A stretch of 64,000 bases of DNA from Streptomyces deccanensis (GTDB lineage Bacteria > Actinomycetota > Actinomycetes > Streptomycetales > Streptomycetaceae). Below the pieces are notes generated by a model. It had not been told where the DNA came from. It worked only from the letters and a program-made list of their open reading frames with translations, and did not search any database. Where the stretch lies: assembly GCF_022385335.1 (NCBI RefSeq), contig NZ_CP092431.1, positions 6,758,001-6,822,000 of the forward strand, given 5' to 3'. Shown here in pieces: positions 49,870-58,645 of the stretch (positions are counted from its first letter, which is position 1; every line of letters starts with the position of its first letter). The position numbers were made by a program, and so were the translations under genes.

Positions 49870-51420
49870 TCACGAGCAGACAGTGCCCGCTTTCGGTACC
49901 TTCCCCGACAGCAGGTAGCCGTCCACGGCACTCTGGACGCACGCGTTGCCGCTGCCGTACGCGCCGTGGCCCTCCCCCTTGTACGTCACTCCCACGCCGA
50001 CGCCCGGCCCGAGCGCCTCGACCATCCTTCGCGCGCCCTCGTACGGTGTGGCCGGGTCGCCCGTGGTGCCGATCACGAGGATCGGCGCCGAGCCCGGGGC
50101 CCGCACATCGGGATGGTCGGCCGCGCCGGCGACCGCCCAGTCGGTGCAACTGAGCATGGACCAGGCGAGCCACTCACCGAAGACGGGTGAGGTCGCCCGG
50201 AACTCGGCCAGCCTCCTCTCCACGTCCTCGGTGGTGTAGCGCGGCTTGTCGTCCGCGCAGTTGATGGAGACGTTCGCCGCGGTGATGTTGCTGTACTCGC
50301 CGTTCCCGCTGCGCCCGTTCAAGGAGTCGGACAACAGCATCAGTACCTGGCCGTCACCGTCGTACGCCTGCGCCAGGCCCTCGGTGAGGTACTGCCAGAG
50401 ATCCTGGGAGTAGAGGGCCTGGGCGATCCCGTTCCTTGCCTCGGACTCGGTCAGTTCGCGGGGGAACACCCCGGTGATCGGCTTTCTGTCGAGGTCTTCG
50501 AGCAGCTGGACGATCCGGTCCTCGACGTCCTGCTCGGTGTCGCCCACCGGGCAGTCCGCCACCTGCGAGACACAGTCCCGGGCGTAGTTGTCGAGCGCCC
50601 GCTGGAAGCCCTTGGCCTGTCCGAGCGAGCCCTGCTCCGCGGTCTGGGTCGGGTCGACGACCGCGTCGAACACGGCGCGTCCGACGTTCTCGGGGAACAG
50701 ATGGGCGTAGACACCGCCGAGTTCGGTGCCGTACGAGAAGCCGAAGTAATGGAGTCTGTCGTCGCCGAGGAGGCGGCGCATGAGATCCATGTCGCGCGCC
50801 GCGTCCGTGGTGGGCACGTGCGGCAGGGTCTTGCCGGAGTTCTCCTCGCAGGCGGAGTTGAACGTCTTGGTGCTGTCGAGGAACTCCGTCCGCTCGGACG
50901 CGTCGTCCGGTGTCATGTCCTGCTGGAAGTACGCGTCGAGTGCCTCGTCGTCCTCGCACCGGATGCCGGCGCTGCGTCCGACGCCACGCGGGTCGAAGCT
51001 CACCAGGTCGTAGCGGGTACGCAGTCTCGCGTAGTCCTCGCCGAACGAGGGGAGCGTCTTGACGCCCGAGAGGCCGGGGCCGCCGAAGTTGAAGACGAGC
51101 GAGCCGATGCGCTGACTCGCGGAGCCACTGGACCGGGCCCGGATCAGTGCGACACCGATCGTGTCGCCGTCGGGCTCGTCCCAGTCGAGAGGTGCCTTCA
51201 TGGTGGCGCACTGCCAGACCTCGCCGTCCGGCAGCGGTGGGGGTGCGGGCCCACCGCCCTGGGCCTCCGACGGTGCCTCGCAGGTCTTCCAGCTCAGCTT
51301 CTGCGTCGTCAGGTCCCCGTCGTCCCCCGGGCCGTCGTCGCCGCAGCCCGCCACCGTCAGGGACAGCAGGACGGCGACGGCGGTCACGACGACGGCACGC
51401 GATCGGGGCGAGAGGGGCAT
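49870..51420 (-). CDS. Secreted lipoprotein alpha/beta hydrolase, TAP family (copy 2)
   Basis: 516 aa, a paralogue of the next gene (same order of motifs). A lipobox (TVAGCGDD, Cys 26) follows MPLSPRSRAVVVTAVAV. The catalytic set is FGFSYGTELGGVYAH, IGTTGDPATPYEGA and KGEGHGAYGSGN. A longer insert (about residues 240-300) with two extra Cys (RDCVSQVADCPVG) is absent from copy 1 and may form a disulphide. ATG 51420 is favoured; ATG 51429 would add three residues. Convergent use with copy 1 indicates duplication. Confidence 0.92.
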   Translation of the reverse strand: MPLSPRSRAVVVTAVAVLLSLTVAGCGDDGPGDDGDLTTQKLSWKTCEAPSEAQGGGPAPPPLPDGEVWQCATMKAPLDWDEPDGDTIGVALIRARSSGSASQRIGSLVFNFGGPGLSGVKTLPSFGEDYARLRTRYDLVSFDPRGVGRSAGIRCEDDEALDAYFQQDMTPDDASERTEFLDSTKTFNSACEENSGKTLPHVPTTDAARDMDLMRRLLGDDRLHYFGFSYGTELGGVYAHLFPENVGRAVFDAVVDPTQTAEQGSLGQAKGFQRALDNYARDCVSQVADCPVGDTEQDVEDRIVQLLEDLDRKPITGVFPRELTESEARNGIAQALYSQDLWQYLTEGLAQAYDGDGQVLMLLSDSLNGRSGNGEYSNITAANVSINCADDKPRYTTEDVERRLAEFRATSPVFGEWLAWSMLSCTDWAVAGAADHPDVRAPGSAPILVIGTTGDPATPYEGARRMVEALGPGVGVGVTYKGEGHGAYGSGNACVQSAVDGYLLSGKVPKAGTVCS

Positions 51421-51494
51421 GCCACCCATCCTGGAGGCGCCCGGAGCGATGCGCTCGGGGCGCGGGCCGTGCGGGTGAGCCCCCAAGGTCGCGC

Positions 51495-51543
51495 CACGCG
51501 CGCGTGGACGGCGTGAGCCGGAAAGGGGGCCCACGCGCGCGTG
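51495..51543. repeat. Pair of 12-bp alternating palindromes CACGCGCGCGTG
   Basis: Copies at 51495-51506 and 51532-51543, in the gap between the TAP-like gene start and the flippase/pseudokinase stop. Five further copies occur at 57429, 58030, 60134, 61268 and 62877. Function unknown. Confidence 0.8.
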
Positions 51544-51548
51544 ATCCC

Positions 51549-54386
51549 CTACAGAGCGCCCTTGCGTGACAGTTGATTGAAGGCCAGCCATCCCGGCAGT
51601 ACGGGCAGCCAGAGGGTGAGCAGACGGAACAGCAGCACTGCGGGCGCGGCGACCTCCTTGGGGAGGCCGACGGCGATCAGACCGACCGTCAGGGTGGCCT
51701 CGACGGCCCCGACACCGCCCGGGGTCGGGGCGGCCGAACCGAGGGCGTTGCCCGCGAGGAAGACGACCGCGACGCTGGCGATGCTGATCGACACGTCCTC
51801 GTTGCCGAACGCGCGGATCGAGGCGTCCAGGCACATCACGAAGCAGCCCGTGAGGAGCAGCATCCCGCCGATGCCCGTGACCAGTTTCTGTGGCCGCTGC
51901 AGCACGTCGAGCATGCGGGGCACGACGCCGGCGAAGAGCGACCGCACGCGCGTGACGACGAACTTCCGCAGGAACGGGATCGACGTCACCACCAGCACGA
52001 GCACCGCGACCGTCAACAGGCCCGCGATGACGGTGCGGGACGGCGACAGGGAGGGGGTCTTCTCCGTACCGGTCAGATAGCCGAAGGCCAACAGCATCAG
52101 GATGTGGCAGCCGAGCCCGAAGAGCTGCGACGCGCCGACACTCGCCACCGCGAGCCCCGGCCGCACGCCCGCACGCTGCAGGAAGCGGGTGTTGAGAGCG
52201 ACACCGCCCACCGCGGCCGGTGCCACGATCTTCACGAACGATCCGGCGACCTGCGCCGCGATCGTCCGCAGGAACGGCACCCGCTCCGGCACGAAGCCCA
52301 GCAGGCTCATCGCCGCCGCGACATAGCTCAGAGCGGAGAAGAACACGGCCGCGGCGACCCAGCCCCACTCGGCGTTCTCGATGAGCGGCCCGAACTCGAT
52401 GTGCGTGAGCTGGGTCAGCAGGAAGTAGGCGCCGATCGCACCGGCGATGAGACTGATCAACGTGCGCGGCTTGACCCGCTCCAGCCGCGCCGGTTCGACC
52501 GGTGCCTGGGGCCTGATCAGCAGCACCTGGTGGCGGATCTGGGTGAGCAGGTCCTCCTCGCGGGCCTCCTCCAGGGCCTCGTCGATCGCCCGTTTCTCGG
52601 CCCGCTGCTCGGCACGTACGGCCTTCTTGTCGGCCTTGCCCGGCTCGGTGGCCCTGCTGTGCTCCTCCGCGCGGGCCTGCTTGGCCAGGTGGGACGCCTC
52701 CAGGACCGCCTCGCGCTCACGTTCGGCGCGCTCCCGGGCGAGTCTGCGCAAGGTCGCCCTGGTGGAGCGGGACAGGGCGATGGGCTGGAGCATCGGCAGA
52801 CAGTCGGCCACCGCGTCGGGGCCGAGCACGGCGACCGCCGAGGCCACCGCGCGTTCCGCGCCCACGCGCAGCCCCAGAGTCGTCAGCAGCTGGGAGACGT
52901 CCATGCGCAGCACCAGATCGCCCGCCGCGATCTCGCCCACGCGCAGATCGGTGAGGATCACCGTGCCGGAACGATCCACCAGAATCGCGTCACCCACGAG
53001 CCTGCGGTGCGCGATGCGCCGGGACTGCAGCGCCTTCACCTGGTGCCAGGTGTCCGCCATCAGCTCGTCGGTGACCTCGTCGTCCGCCAGGGAGTCGAGG
53101 GTGCGGCCGCCGGTGTGCTCGTAGACGAGCATCACGGCGTCCGGTCCGAGTTCGGAGGTGGCGATCAGTTTCGGCGCGTTGGCGCCTGCCGCGATGGCCG
53201 CGTACGCGAGGAGGGCCTCCTGCTCCAGCGCCTGGCGCAGCGACTGGAGGCTGCGGCGCGTGGTGATGCCGCGCAGCGTCAGCCGCCGCCAGACGCGGTA
53301 GAAGAAGCCCTGAGCCTGCTGCTCCCGGTCCACGACGGTGACGTCCAGCGGTGGGCCGTCCTCCAGCGTCACGAAGTACCGGCGGCCCCGGTCCCCGCCT
53401 TCCGCCGTCTCCGGGATCTCCTCCCGGGCGGCGCTGACCGGCTTGAAGCCGACCCGCCGGAGGCCGGCCATCAGGGTCCGGCCGGTCGGACGTACGTTCG
53501 GGGAGCCGACCGCGTACAGCGTTCCGTAGGCGACGGTCCAGCCGATCAGCACCGTCAGGATGATCGAGAACGGTGTCGTGTAGCCCGTGACCAGCATCGA
53601 GAAGGCGTCCAGCAGGAGCACGATCCACAGCACGGCCCGCCAGCGAGGTCGGCGCGACATGCCGACGGCGGTCATGTACGCGATGACCGGCGCGAGGTAG
53701 CCGTGCACGGGGTCCGTGAGGGCGTGGATGTCGCCGGGGGAGGGCTGGGTGAGCGCCTCCTGGATCGAGTCCGGAGCGGCCCTGGCCACCCACAGGTCGG
53801 TCGCCAGCGTCACTCCGTGCGCCAGGACCGCCGCGAGCACACCGTCGGCGATGCGCAGACCGTCCCGCTTGATCAGCCGTTCGATCGCGAAGGCGACCGG
53901 TACGAGCAGAATCGCGATGCTCGAGCCCAGGCCTGCGAGCTTGATCAGAAGATCGGGGGCCTGTCCCGTGCCCTTGCTGATGTCCTGTTCGAGTCCGGAG
54001 GTGGTGCCGTGGGCGAACGCGGCGATCGCCAGCAGGACGATGATCCCGAGGATGCCGACCGACAGCCGCATGAGGTCGGAGGGACGGTGCACGCGCGCGG
54101 GGAGCAATGGTTCATCGCCCTCGACCTCCTCGGCGTGGGCTTCCTCGAGGTCGTCATCGTCCCGTTGGTCCTGTTCGTCCCGCTGGTTCTGACCCCCCTG
54201 CTGGTCCTGCCGCTTCTCGTGCTCGTGCGTCGTGGGGGATTCTTCTTCGGCGGAGGGAGCGGTGGTGCCGGAGGCCTTCTTCGGGACGTCGTCCGTGCCC
54301 TCGTCGCCCCCCTCGGAGGCGTGCGGGCGCGACGAGGCGTCAGAGGTGCCCGCCGGGTCATCGGGGTGCACGCTCTGCTGCTTCAT
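51549..54386 (-). CDS. Fusion of a pseudokinase-like domain and a flippase-like (UPF0104/LPG synthase TM) domain
   Basis: 945 aa. Starts with a highly charged, disordered ~95-residue N-terminus, followed by about seven transmembrane helices (residues ~110-310), a soluble kinase-like domain (about 320-590), a helical coiled-coil linker, and a C-terminal UPF0104/AglD-like membrane domain (VGGVALNTRFLQRAGV, LGSAAPTPGGVGAVEA). The kinase-like part has AHRRLVGDAILVD and ILTDLR, where the usual HRD, N and DFG residues are degenerate. The role may be lipid or polyprenyl-linked intermediate handling. ATG 54386 has a weak AAGAAGAG site. Confidence 0.88.
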   Translation of the reverse strand: MKQQSVHPDDPAGTSDASSRPHASEGGDEGTDDVPKKASGTTAPSAEEESPTTHEHEKRQDQQGGQNQRDEQDQRDDDDLEEAHAEEVEGDEPLLPARVHRPSDLMRLSVGILGIIVLLAIAAFAHGTTSGLEQDISKGTGQAPDLLIKLAGLGSSIAILLVPVAFAIERLIKRDGLRIADGVLAAVLAHGVTLATDLWVARAAPDSIQEALTQPSPGDIHALTDPVHGYLAPVIAYMTAVGMSRRPRWRAVLWIVLLLDAFSMLVTGYTTPFSIILTVLIGWTVAYGTLYAVGSPNVRPTGRTLMAGLRRVGFKPVSAAREEIPETAEGGDRGRRYFVTLEDGPPLDVTVVDREQQAQGFFYRVWRRLTLRGITTRRSLQSLRQALEQEALLAYAAIAAGANAPKLIATSELGPDAVMLVYEHTGGRTLDSLADDEVTDELMADTWHQVKALQSRRIAHRRLVGDAILVDRSGTVILTDLRVGEIAAGDLVLRMDVSQLLTTLGLRVGAERAVASAVAVLGPDAVADCLPMLQPIALSRSTRATLRRLARERAEREREAVLEASHLAKQARAEEHSRATEPGKADKKAVRAEQRAEKRAIDEALEEAREEDLLTQIRHQVLLIRPQAPVEPARLERVKPRTLISLIAGAIGAYFLLTQLTHIEFGPLIENAEWGWVAAAVFFSALSYVAAAMSLLGFVPERVPFLRTIAAQVAGSFVKIVAPAAVGGVALNTRFLQRAGVRPGLAVASVGASQLFGLGCHILMLLAFGYLTGTEKTPSLSPSRTVIAGLLTVAVLVLVVTSIPFLRKFVVTRVRSLFAGVVPRMLDVLQRPQKLVTGIGGMLLLTGCFVMCLDASIRAFGNEDVSISIASVAVVFLAGNALGSAAPTPGGVGAVEATLTVGLIAVGLPKEVAAPAVLLFRLLTLWLPVLPGWLAFNQLSRKGAL

Positions 54387-54571
54387 CGTCTCTTCTTGGT
54401 CTCGTATCACCAGTCACCGCCCGCACGATGGTGGCATGCCGGGTGGGCACACAGGGGCATCAGGGTGCAATGCGGGGTCGCACAGTCTGCCCGAAGACCG
54501 CCCCCGGAGCGAGGCACGCACGCGTGGGCCACCACGTCCCATTGTCGGTGGGGTGGGGCAGGATGGGGCGG

Positions 54572-54937
54572 ATGAGCGAGGAGAGCCTTCCGGCGGACGC
54601 CCTGCCGGAGTACGCGGAGCGGGTCCTCGAGGTCGCCGACCTGATCCCGCCGGGGCGGGTCATGACATACGGGGACGTCGCCGAATGGCTGGGGGAGAGC
54701 GGTCCGCGCCAGGTGGGCCGCGTCATGGCCCTCTACGGGGGCGCGGTTCCCTGGTGGCGGGTCGTCCGTGCCGACGGCGTCCTGCTGCCCGGCCACGAAC
54801 TGAGAGCCCTGGACCACTACCGCGCGGAGGCGACCCCCTTGCGCGCAGCGAGCCGGGCCACCGAGGGCCATGTGCCGCGCCTCGACATGAGACGGGCGCG
54901 CTGGGACGGCGGCGGGGGTTCGGAGGGTCACACCTGA
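54572..54937 (+). CDS. Alkyltransferase-like (ATL) DNA-binding protein
   Basis: 121 aa; the MGMT DNA-binding fold with VMTYGDVAEWLG and the motif PWWRVVRADG. In O6-alkylguanine transferases the equivalent is PCHRV; here Trp replaces the catalytic Cys, which defines ATL proteins. These bind O6-alkylguanine and direct it to nucleotide excision repair instead of reversing it. CAGGAT ends 7 nt before ATG 54572, so a leaderless transcript is likely. Confidence 0.93.
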   Translation: MSEESLPADALPEYAERVLEVADLIPPGRVMTYGDVAEWLGESGPRQVGRVMALYGGAVPWWRVVRADGVLLPGHELRALDHYRAEATPLRAASRATEGHVPRLDMRRARWDGGGGSEGHT

Positions 54938-55248
54938 CAGCTTCCGGCATCCGACGGACCTCGGTGCGACCCCTGGCCCGTACGGGGGACGCAGGGCACG
55001 TCGGTGCCATGCCGTACGTTCGTGGGGCGAGGGACGCACGTGCCGCGCGAGTCGGGAGGCGATCACGGGAAGCCCTGCTTCCGTACCACCCGTCGGCGTA
55101 GCGTCGGCTGCGCGTGTCCCCCTCACCCCCCGGCCACCCTCCTCGACGAGCGGCGCGCCGCGCACCCCTTTCCCGACCACCACCCCTCGACATCGGCGCA
55201 CCGCGTCGACAGTGACACCTCGCACACCCACCAGGACCGGCGAACCAC
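54938..55248. other. Intergenic region upstream of adnA
   Basis: 311 nt between two plus-strand genes. No gene, clear promoter or terminator recognised; GTACG-rich short repeats occur near 55009 and 55080. I do not see a clear SOS-type box. Confidence 0.3.
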
Positions 55249-58200
55249 GTGAGCTCCTCTTTCTCCACCAGGCGCCTGTCGCACACCCAGGTGCGACAGG
55301 GGAGCCGTGGCGCTTACCGACTGGTGCGTACCCCACCGGCCCGGACGGACCCCCCTCGTCTGGACGCCGAGCAGCGCGGCGTGGTTGACCACGAGAAGGG
55401 GCCCCTGCTCGTCCTCGCAGGTCCGGGCACCGGCAAGACGACCACGCTCGTCGAGTCGGTGGGGGCCCGCGTCGCCCGCGGGGCCGACCCGCCGCGCGTG
55501 CTGGTCCTGACCTTCAGCCGCAAGGCGGCCGTGGAACTGCGCGACCGCATGGCGCTGCGCCTGGGTGCCGCACGGGCCCCCCAGGCCACCACCTTCCACT
55601 CGTTCTGCTACGCCCTGGTCCGCGCTCACCAGGACAGCGACCTGTTCGTCGAGCCGCTGCGTCTGCTGTCCGGCCCGGAGCAGGACGTGGCGGTCCGTGA
55701 ACTGCTCGCGGGCCAGCCCGACCTCGAGCGCCTGGGTCTCGCGCACGTGCGCTGGCCGGACGAACTGCGCGCCTGCCTGACCACCCGCGGTTTCGCCGAC
55801 GAGGTCCGCGCCGTCCTCGCCCGCAGCCGCGAACTGGGCCTGGCACCCGAGGACCTGCGCGCCTTCGCCGCGCGCATCGGTCGCCCGGACTGGCTCGCGG
55901 CCTCCGCCTTCCTCGCCGAGTACCTCGACGTCCTCGACCTGCAGGGCGTCCTCGACTACGCGGAGCTGGTCCACCGTGCGGTGCTCCTGGCCGGCCGCCC
56001 CGACGTCGCCGAGCGGTTGTCCGCGCAGTACGACGCGGTCTACGTCGACGAGTACCAGGACACGGACCCCGCGCAGGTACGGCTGCTGAGGACCCTCGCC
56101 GGCGGTGGCCGCACCCTGGTCGCCTTCGGTGATCCCGACCAGTCGATCTACACCTTCCGGGGTGCCGACGTGAACGGCATCCTGGAGTTCCCGCAGACCT
56201 TCCCGCGCGCGGACGGCCGCCCGGCTCCGGTCGCGGTCCTCAGGAACTCCCGACGCTCGGGAGCGAACCTCCTCAGCGCCACCCGTCTGCTCACCCAGCG
56301 CATGCCCCTCACCCGCCTCCCCGCCGAGAAGGTACGCGCCCACCGCGAGCTGCGGCCCGTACGGGACGGAGGGCGCGTCGAGGTCTACACGTACCCGACG
56401 CCGGGCACCGAACTGGACAACCTCGCGGACGTCCTCCGCCGGGCCCATCTGGAGGACGGCGTCCCCTGGAGCGAGATGGCCGTCCTGGTGCGCGCCGGCG
56501 CACGCACGATCCCCTCCATCCGGCGCACCCTCACCGCCGCCGGCGTTCCCCTGGAGATCGACGGCGACGACCTGCCGCTGCGCCACGAACCGGCCGTACA
56601 GCCCCTGCTGACGGCACTACGGGCGGTGGCGCGGGCGGAGCTCGGCGAGACGACTTCGGGGGCCTCGGCAGAGGAACCCGACGAGTCACTCGACCCGCGG
56701 CCCTGCTGGCTCGACACCGAGACCGCGCTCGACCTGCTCGCGTCCCCCCTGGCGGGCATGGACACCGCCGATCTGCGGCGCCTCGGCCGCGCGTTGCGCG
56801 AGGAGGAGCGGGCCGGCGGCAACCCCGTACCGCCGCCCTCGGACGAACTGCTGGCACGGGCGCTGGCGGAGCCGGAGCGGCTGGTGGCGCACGACCCGGT
56901 GTACGCGCGGGGCGCGCAACGCCTCGGCGCGCTGCTGCGGAAGGCCCGCGAAGGCCTCGCGGGCGGCGGTACGGCCGAGGAGGCGCTGTGGGCGCTGTGG
57001 GACGGCACACCGTGGCCCAGGCGCCTGGAGCGGGCAGCCCGGCGCGGTGGCGCGGCCGGACGCAACGCGGACCGTGACCTCGACGCCGTGTGCGCGCTGT
57101 TCGCCACGGCGGCGCGCGCGGAGGAGCGCACCGGCGGCCTGGGCGCCCTCAACTTCCTGGCGGAGATCGAGGCCGAGGACATCGCCGCCGACACACTGAC
57201 CGGGCGCACCGTCCGCCCCGACGCCGTACGCCTGATGACCGCGCACCGCGCCAAGGGCCTCCAGTGGCGCCTGGTCGTCGTCGCGGGTGTCCAGGAGGGC
57301 CTGTGGCCGGACCTCCGCCGTCGTGGCTCCCTCCTGGAGGCCGACCGCATCGGCCGCGACGGTCTCGCCGAGCCGCTCACGCCGGGTGCGCTCCTCGCCG
57401 AGGAACGCCGACTGTTCTACGTGGCCGCCACGCGCGCGCGTGAACGCCTCGTCGTCACCGCGGTGAAGGCCCCCGCCGACGACGGCGACCAGCCCTCCCG
57501 ATTCCTCACCGAGCTGGGGGTCGAGCCCAAGGACGTCACCGGCCGTCCCCGCCGCCCGCTGTCCGTGGCCGCCCTCGTCGCCGAACTGCGCGCCACCACG
57601 GTGGACCCGCGCGTGTCGGAGACCCTCCGCGAGGCGGCCGCCCTGCGGCTGGCCCGCCTGGCCGCGCTGAGCGACGAGGACGGCCGTCCGCTCGTGCCGT
57701 CGGCGCACCCCTACCGCTGGTGGGGCATGTTCGAGCCCACCGAGAGCAAGGTGCCGCTCAGGAACCGGGACCAGCCCGTCGTGCTGTCGGGCAGCGCCCT
57801 CGACCAGCTCGCCAACACCTGTGCCCTGCAGTGGTTCCTGGGGCGTGAGGTGAAGGCCGACGCACCCGCGACCGCCGCCCAGGGTTTCGGCAACGTGGTG
57901 CACGTTCTCGCCGACGAGGTCGCCTCCGGACGCACCCCGGCCGACCTCGATGTCCTCATGGAGCGCCTCGACTCCGTGTGGAACGCGCTCGCCTTCGACG
58001 CGCCCTGGAAGTCGGAGCAGGAGAAGCAGCACGCGCGCGTGGCGCTCGAACGCTTCCTGAAGTGGCATGTGATGGACCGTGCGGGGCGGGCCCCGGTGGC
58101 CAGCGAGCACGACTTCGACGTCACCCTCGAAGCGGGCGACTACGAGGTGCGCATCCGGGGCTCCATGGACCGCGTCGAGACCGACACCGAGGGCCGTGCC

Positions 58201-58587
58201 TACGTCGTCGACTTCAAGACGGGCAAGCAGTCCGTGAGTTCCGCCGAGGTGACCCGCCACCCCCAGCTCGCGGTGTACCAGCTCGCGGTCCGCGAGGGGG
58301 CCGTCGACGAGCCCTTCGGCGGCGTGCGCCCGGAGCCGGGCGGCGCCGAACTCGTCCAGCTGCGGCAGGGCGCCGCCAAGAAGAACGGCGGCGAGACCGT
58401 CCCCAAGGTGCAGGCGCAGGGCCCCCTCGAGGGAGCGGAGGGGGAGTGGGTGGGCGACCTTCTGGCCACCGCCGCGGGCAAGGTCCTGGACGAACGTTTC
58501 TCCCCCACCGCCGGACAACACTGCGCACACTGCGCATTCCGGGCGTCGTGCAGTGCCCGCCCCGAGGGCCGCCACGTGGTCGAGTGA
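55249..58587 (+). CDS. adnA: AdnA helicase-nuclease subunit (UvrD/RecB type, PD-(D/E)XK, Fe-S)
   Basis: 1112 aa. Helicase motifs: Walker A GPGTGKT at 58-64, LTFSRKAAVELRDRM, VYVDEYQDTDPAQ, RLMTAHRAKGLQW and FYVAATRARERLVVT. The C-terminal nuclease has VVDFKTGKQ with the D-x-K motif, preceded by C858 (NTCALQWFL) and followed by C1092, C1095 and C1101, the AddB/Cas4-style iron staple. With AdnB it resects double-strand breaks in actinobacteria. GTG 55249 has a poor ribosome site; AGGA lies further upstream. The gene is followed by adnB with a 58-nt gap. Confidence 0.93.
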   Translation: MSSSFSTRRLSHTQVRQGSRGAYRLVRTPPARTDPPRLDAEQRGVVDHEKGPLLVLAGPGTGKTTTLVESVGARVARGADPPRVLVLTFSRKAAVELRDRMALRLGAARAPQATTFHSFCYALVRAHQDSDLFVEPLRLLSGPEQDVAVRELLAGQPDLERLGLAHVRWPDELRACLTTRGFADEVRAVLARSRELGLAPEDLRAFAARIGRPDWLAASAFLAEYLDVLDLQGVLDYAELVHRAVLLAGRPDVAERLSAQYDAVYVDEYQDTDPAQVRLLRTLAGGGRTLVAFGDPDQSIYTFRGADVNGILEFPQTFPRADGRPAPVAVLRNSRRSGANLLSATRLLTQRMPLTRLPAEKVRAHRELRPVRDGGRVEVYTYPTPGTELDNLADVLRRAHLEDGVPWSEMAVLVRAGARTIPSIRRTLTAAGVPLEIDGDDLPLRHEPAVQPLLTALRAVARAELGETTSGASAEEPDESLDPRPCWLDTETALDLLASPLAGMDTADLRRLGRALREEERAGGNPVPPPSDELLARALAEPERLVAHDPVYARGAQRLGALLRKAREGLAGGGTAEEALWALWDGTPWPRRLERAARRGGAAGRNADRDLDAVCALFATAARAEERTGGLGALNFLAEIEAEDIAADTLTGRTVRPDAVRLMTAHRAKGLQWRLVVVAGVQEGLWPDLRRRGSLLEADRIGRDGLAEPLTPGALLAEERRLFYVAATRARERLVVTAVKAPADDGDQPSRFLTELGVEPKDVTGRPRRPLSVAALVAELRATTVDPRVSETLREAAALRLARLAALSDEDGRPLVPSAHPYRWWGMFEPTESKVPLRNRDQPVVLSGSALDQLANTCALQWFLGREVKADAPATAAQGFGNVVHVLADEVASGRTPADLDVLMERLDSVWNALAFDAPWKSEQEKQHARVALERFLKWHVMDRAGRAPVASEHDFDVTLEAGDYEVRIRGSMDRVETDTEGRAYVVDFKTGKQSVSSAEVTRHPQLAVYQLAVREGAVDEPFGGVRPEPGGAELVQLRQGAAKKNGGETVPKVQAQGPLEGAEGEWVGDLLATAAGKVLDERFSPTAGQHCAHCAFRASCSARPEGRHVVE

Positions 58588-58645
58588 CAACGCCCGCCCG
58601 GCGGCCCCGCAGCCGCTGTCAGTGGCCGGCGTTAGCCTCTCTGGA

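Noticed and set aside
51573..54575. 1000-codon open frame antisense to the flippase/pseudokinase gene
   Set aside because: It has no domain-like segments and no ribosome site, and the opposite strand encodes a clear membrane protein; high GC makes such long shadow frames common.
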